From contig DJMN01000017.1 in the NCBI GenBank assembly GCA_002435385.1, positions 77,234 through 141,233 of the forward strand: 64,000 nt of DNA. The letters are read 5' to 3'. The DNA comes from Patescibacteria group bacterium UBA6489 (GTDB lineage: Bacteria > Patescibacteriota > Gracilibacteria > BD1-5 > UBA6164). The notes beneath the pieces are model-generated. The model did not search any database. It saw nothing but the letters and a program-made list of their open reading frames with translations, and was not told the DNA's origin. Below are positions 58,523 through 64,000 of this stretch, one piece after another. The position numbers and the translations under genes are program-made. The stretch's first letter is position 1. The number at the start of each line of letters is the position of its first letter.

Positions 58523-60253
58523 ATGGAAAATATAAAAAAATTTATTTCAGTGGTGTTATTGTTAATACTATTGACATCATGTGGTAGCAATATAACAACA
58601 GATAGCGATAATTCAAATATTGTAGGTAATGTGACTACAGAAAATGTAGTGTCTAAGACAGAAGATAATACAATACAAGAGGATTCTGAAATAGATAAAT
58701 TTGAAAAGGTTACTCCTGAAAAAATAGAGTTAAAAACTAGTAACTTAGTAAAAGAAAAAATAACATTGAATTGAGATTCTATTGATTATTCTTGAGATAA
58801 AGCATTTGTAAGTTGAAGTAAATTGACAATAGTAAAGGCTTGAAACTATGAGATTTATTGAAAACTGGATGATGGACAAATTATAGTGGAGACAGATGAT
58901 GATGAGGCTGTTCAAATTATTTTGTCATGAGTAGAAATATCAAATTCAAATACATCTCCAATATTTGTAAAAAATGCTAAGCAGACAATTATAACACTAG
59001 CAGATTGAACAAAAAATATATTTAAAGATACAGAGAATTATAGTTTTGAATGAGATGAAGATGAACCTAATGCTACAATATTTGCAAAGGATGAGTTAGT
59101 GATTATGTGAGAATGAAGTTTAGAGATAGAGGCTAATTATAATGATTGAATGTCTAGTAAAGATAACTTAGTAATATATTCTTGAAATATTTCCATAAAA
59201 GCAGCAGATGATTGAATTAGATGAAAAGATTATGTTTTGATAGAATGATGAGATATAGATATAAATGCTAAATGAGATGCAATAAAATCAGACAAAGAAG
59301 ATAAGTGAGTAATTGTTATAAATGATTGAAATATAGAAATAACTTGTTGAGATGACTGAGTTCACGCAGAAAATAATTTAGAGGTAAATTGATGAAATAT
59401 TTTGATAAAAGAGTCATATGAATGATTAGAGTCTAAGATATTGACAATAAACTGATGAAATATAGATTTAACATCTAGTGATGATTGATTAAATGCTGCT
59501 TGATGAAGAGGTTGAGAAATGTGATGACCATGATGAGATAGATGAACTCCACCAGAAGATATGGTATGACAGGATTTTGATCAAATCAGAACCATTATGG
59601 ACAAGCAGAGAAATTGAGAACCTTTAACCGAAGAAGAGCAAACTCTTTTAGATGAAATGAAGAATAATAGGCAATGACAAACCCCTCCGGATGGTTTTGA
59701 TTGAACTAGACAATGATGACCTCAGATGTGAGAGATGGCATGAAGTTCAGATTATTTCATCTATATTAATTGATGAGTTATAAAGGTAAATGCAAATGGA
59801 GATTGACTTGATGCTAATGGTTCTATTATTATGACTGGATGAGAGGTTTATGTAAATTGACCAACTTCAAGTTGAAATTGACCACTTGATTATGATGGAA
59901 CGTTTAATATATCTTGATGAATAGTTATAGCAGCTTGAAGTTCTTGAATGGCTCAAAATATAAGTGACACATCTTTGCAGAACTGAGTATTGTTTGGTTT
60001 TGATTCAATGGTGTCAGCTTGAACTGTTTTTACTATAAAGGATTCTTCTTGAAATGAGGTTATAAATTTTACTCCTAGTAAAAATTATCAATCTGTAGCA
60101 GTGTCTTCTCCTGAGTTGAAAAAATGAGAATATAGTTATTATTTATGAGATGAAGAAAAGTGAACATTTACAATTTTTAGTGTAACAACAACTGTTTGAA
60201 CAATTTGAAGATGATGAATGATGTGAGGGGGAATGAGATGAGGTATGAGGTAA
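58523..60253 (+). CDS. Cthe_2159-type beta-helix carbohydrate-binding lipoprotein
   Basis: 576 residues. Lipoprotein signal with Cys at about 20 (LLTSCGSN). A polar linker (25-75) leads into a right-handed parallel beta-helix with repeated I-x-I-(G/N)-x-G-(D/N)-I units (KAADDGIRGKDYVLIEGGD, SKILTINGGNIDL), followed by a Gly/Met/Arg-rich part and another Gly-rich strand region. Very many Gly are TGA. The type member is a calcium- and polygalacturonate-binding beta-helix protein. It commonly accompanies CotH/VTC/DUF4956; all four are here within 6 kb. Confidence 0.85.
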
Positions 60254-60278
60254 TAAATATTAGGTTAAAGAAAGGTTA

Positions 60279-60314
60279 AAAAAGATTCTGAAAACTTGTT
60301 TTCAGAATCTTTTT
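60279..60314. terminator. Bidirectional terminator
   Basis: A 16-bp perfect stem (AAAAAGATTCTGAAAA / TTTTCAGAATCTTTTT) with loop CTTG, between the lipoprotein gene ending at 60253 and the minus-strand gene ending at 60373. Confidence 0.9.
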
Positions 60315-60372
60315 GTAATGTTTTTCCTTAGGCTTTTGTTTTTAATATTGAGATTCTAAAATTTTTTAATCT

Positions 60373-60822
60373 TTATTTATCTAGATGTGAATATATATAT
60401 CTTTGGATTTCGTTGTAGCTTGATAGCATTGTTATTAATTCATTTACTTTCATTTTAGATAAACCTGAAAAGATATTCTGTATAACGGCTTCTTTTTCTC
60501 TATTAGGAAGATAATATCCATTAAGTCTTCTGTTCATAGATACCATAAATTGAGCAATACATACATTACTAATAGGGAGATTATTAGAAGTAGTTATTTG
60601 TTTAAATATGTTATATGCTATAGGGAATCCTTGGGTTGCATTACTTAAAGAATCTAGATACTTTTCATTAATATTTCCTTGTTCTGATAGAAGATGTGTT
60701 GATATACATTTTGTGTTATTCATTACCTCTTCAGCTCAATTTGCTAAAGCTGGTTTTCATGTGTTAATTTGAGATGCTAATAGAGTAGCTCATCATATAC
60801 AAATTTTTTTTAAGTTATTCAT
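60373..60822 (-). CDS. Secreted protein of unknown function
   Basis: 149 residues. The start at 60822 adds a signal peptide (KKICIGGATLLASQINTG) ahead of the more visible part that starts at 60723; reading through five TGA codons is needed. The rest is alpha-helical (NREKEAVIQNIFSGLSKMK). No family recognised. Confidence 0.6.
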
Positions 60823-60908
60823 AGGATAAGATGTTAGTATGTAAAATGTTATATAGAATAAATGCTAATAATTTAAAGTCAATTTTTTTTTGAAGAAAAA
60901 TTCTATTT

Positions 60909-61307
60909 TTATTTAAATTTACAAGCTTTTACAAATTCATATCATAAGTGAGTTATTAGTATTAGTAATCTTCTCATGTGAAAAGATGTATATGTTTTAT
61001 CCCTCATTCATTCTTTATTTCAATCTCTAGTATGTATTAAGTTAAGTTTAATCAGACTATCTACAATAATTTCAAACTCATTATCTTTAATATTTAAGCT
61101 GTTAAAAAAAAGGCTTTTTGAAAATCACCTATTTTTTATATCAACTTCTCGTGTAACAGCATTTGCTAACATATTATTCCAAAGACCTTGTAGATTTTTT
61201 GAATCTTCTAGACTGGCATTTTCAATTAAGTTGATAGCTGTTTTGGTTGGAATTTCTTTTCATTCTCATTTAAATCCAGATTCTAATAAATTTTTTCTGT
61301 TCATCAT
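60909..61307 (-). CDS. Abi-alpha/DUF4393-like protein
   Basis: 132 residues. The segment ENASLEDSKNLQGLWNNMLA (about 30-50) followed by FFNSLNIKDNEFEIIVDSL matches the helical pattern of DUF4393 (abortive infection alpha) proteins, in which a tripartite L-W-x-x-L-L-A precedes a sentence on late-acting helices. The start has two adjacent ATG; the outer one is used. Role in phage defence is not shown here. Confidence 0.55.
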
Positions 61308-61380
61308 ATCACATTAATTGTATTTTGCTTTATCTTTTCTCAAAACAAGTTATTTTTTAAATGTAATAAGGAGTTTATTA

Positions 61381-61503
61381 TTAAGTATTGTTTATAAATT
61401 TTTTAGCATTTTCTAGGTTTTTAGACGGTTCTATTTCATCCGTTAATCATAAATTAAGCCATGTTCATATTTATGAACCTTTTCTTTTAATAACTTTGTT
61501 CAT
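61381..61503 (-). pseudogene. Small minus-strand ORF interrupted by TAA
   Basis: Frame MNKVIKRKGS, then TAA (61471-61473), then IGTWLNLGLTDEIEPSKNL and a Lys/Asn tail to TAA at 61381. Two of the Gly are TGA codons. The second half is protein-like but has no start of its own, so decay of a 40-residue gene is the simplest reading. No family known. Confidence 0.4.
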
Positions 61504-61651
61504 TAAAATAAATTAGAAAATAAGTGAAAATTTGTTTTTAATAGTATAGATTTCTTTGTTTTTCTGTAAAATATATAATTTCAAAACTTTAAAAATTTCC
61601 CTTCTAACAGCTTTTATAAAAATTCTCGTCTACTAGAAAAAATCTTAAAAA

Positions 61652-61679
61652 CACTATTTTAAAGAAAATAGTGCTTTTT
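61652..61679. terminator. Hairpin with T tract upstream of gyrB
   Basis: CACTATTTT / AAAATAGTG (9 bp) with loop AAAG, followed by CTTTTT on the plus strand and TTTTT on the minus strand. No plus-strand gene ends nearby, so it closes either an unannotated RNA or read-through from the minus side. Confidence 0.6.
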
Positions 61680-61804
61680 CTATGAAAATTTGCGATTTAA
61701 GAGTTTTTGTATTTTGTTTCGTCTAGAAATGGCTAAAACTTGATTTTAGGGAAAATCTGAATATATTTAATTATATTGTTTTATAAATTTAATATGATTT
61801 ATTT

Positions 61805-63703
<1,899 letters not shown>

Positions 63704-63834
63704 GAGAAAAAGTAAATGTTTAGAAAAGTTCAGGGTAAATTTTATCTTGGATTTTTTTATGGTTTTTTATTTGTAAAAATGGGGGACTCCTTATATACTT
63801 TATGTATATAAGAAATATTTCTAAAATTTGATAT
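63704..63834. other. Short gap with hairpin after gyrB
   Basis: 131 bases with an 8-bp hairpin TTATATAC / GTATATAA (63791-63811), preceded by GGGGGACTCC. The T tract after it is poor, so a terminator is possible but weak. Confidence 0.4.
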
Positions 63835-63984
63835 ATGATTAAAGGTGTAAAACAATATAGTAAAAAAATATCTATTTTTGAATGAAAAGAAATAAGGAAA
63901 ATAGTTTATAATGATGAATGGTGGTTTTCTGTTATTGATATTATTGAGGTTTTAACTCAAAGTAAAAATTCTCGTGATTCCTAA
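63835..63984 (+). pseudogene. N-terminal Bro-N-like (phage antirepressor type) fragment
   Basis: 49 codons to TAA: ISIFEGKEIRKIVYNDEWWF and FSVIDIIEVLTQSKNS fit the start of Bro-N domains, which normally continue for about 60 more residues with an RDYW-like motif. Here RDS is followed by TAA, and the next bases in another frame (LNSIPK) resemble a continuation, suggesting a frameshift. The window ends 16 bases later, so the rest cannot be read. Confidence 0.55.
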
Positions 63985-64000
63985 ATTCAATACCCAAGTG

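Larger units (their letters stand above)
61308..61804. other. Gap upstream of gyrB
   Basis: 497 bases. From left to right: the promoter side of the DUF4393-like gene, a decayed small ORF on the minus strand (61381-61503), and a strong hairpin with T tract (61652-61679). About 125 bases separate that hairpin from the gyrB ATG and should hold its promoter. Confidence 0.5.

Overview
The window reads as the chromosome of a Patescibacteria/CPR bacterium that uses genetic code 25 (UGA = glycine), meaning Candidatus Absconditabacteria (SR1) or Gracilibacteria. The evidence is direct. Conserved genes (gyrB, fusA, obg, prfA, rny, pheS, gatA, efp) are full length only if TGA is read through, and in-frame TGA falls where these families carry glycine, including P-loops, the GGQ of RF1 and the Nudix box. 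Every gene I could close ends in TAA or TAG. Base composition is very AT-rich. Standard-code gene calling shatters nearly all genes here, so coordinates below come from translation with TGA as Gly.

Layout. 1-2915 (+): the 3' part of an SLH-domain surface protein and two unknown membrane proteins, closed by a terminator. 3049-8104 (-): a type IV secretion-like locus with a pilin-like protein, two polytopic proteins carrying several pilin-like motifs, and a 938-residue VirD4/HerA-type ATPase. 8246-14980 (-): an unknown membrane protein, an MFS transporter, a VanW-family protein, pyrH, a secreted protein and RNase J. 15310-17776 (-): a membrane-anchored zinc metallopeptidase and four tandem VirB2/TrbC-like pilin-like genes. 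18067-18696 (-): radC.

18940-23324 (+): three surface-polysaccharide genes (GT4 glycosyltransferase, O-antigen ligase/polymerase type, GT39-like transferase). 23427-34649 (-): fusA, an unknown, prmC, an ABC-2 permease, fmt, a WecA/MraY-type transferase, a protein with a VPETG C-terminal sorting-like signal, yidC-rnpA-rpmH, dcd, a CYTH protein and a small membrane protein; then a thioredoxin-fold protein (34889-35341, -). 35505-40017 (+): rplS, gatA, pheS and a GIN/DKNYY-like surface protein. 40070-44090 (-): a Cys-rich lipoprotein-like protein and a second SLH protein.

44392-57632 (+): lgt-like, comEC, rny, a 47-residue Cys protein, efp, obg, a NUDIX hydrolase, prfA, a membrane protein, an MFS transporter, and the VTC / DUF4956 / CotH genes, followed at 58523-60253 by a Cthe_2159-type beta-helix lipoprotein. 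Convergent or minus: a membrane hydrolase-like protein (57637-58290), a secreted protein (60373) and an Abi-alpha/DUF4393-like protein (60909). 61805-63703 (+): gyrB, then a Bro-N-like fragment at the window end.

Themes. Much coding capacity goes to the cell surface and to traffic across it: a pilin-rich T4SS-like apparatus in two loci, ComEC DNA uptake, SLH proteins, a sortase-like tail, glycan synthesis, and the CotH/VTC/DUF4956/Cthe_2159 module. This fits an epibiotic or predatory lifestyle of the kind reported for this clade, but that link is inference. No rRNA, tRNA, CRISPR array or complete insertion sequence was found. A roughly 90-nt repeat occurs at least twice, other palindromic elements sit between genes, and two loci carry a single in-frame TAA that looks like gene decay.
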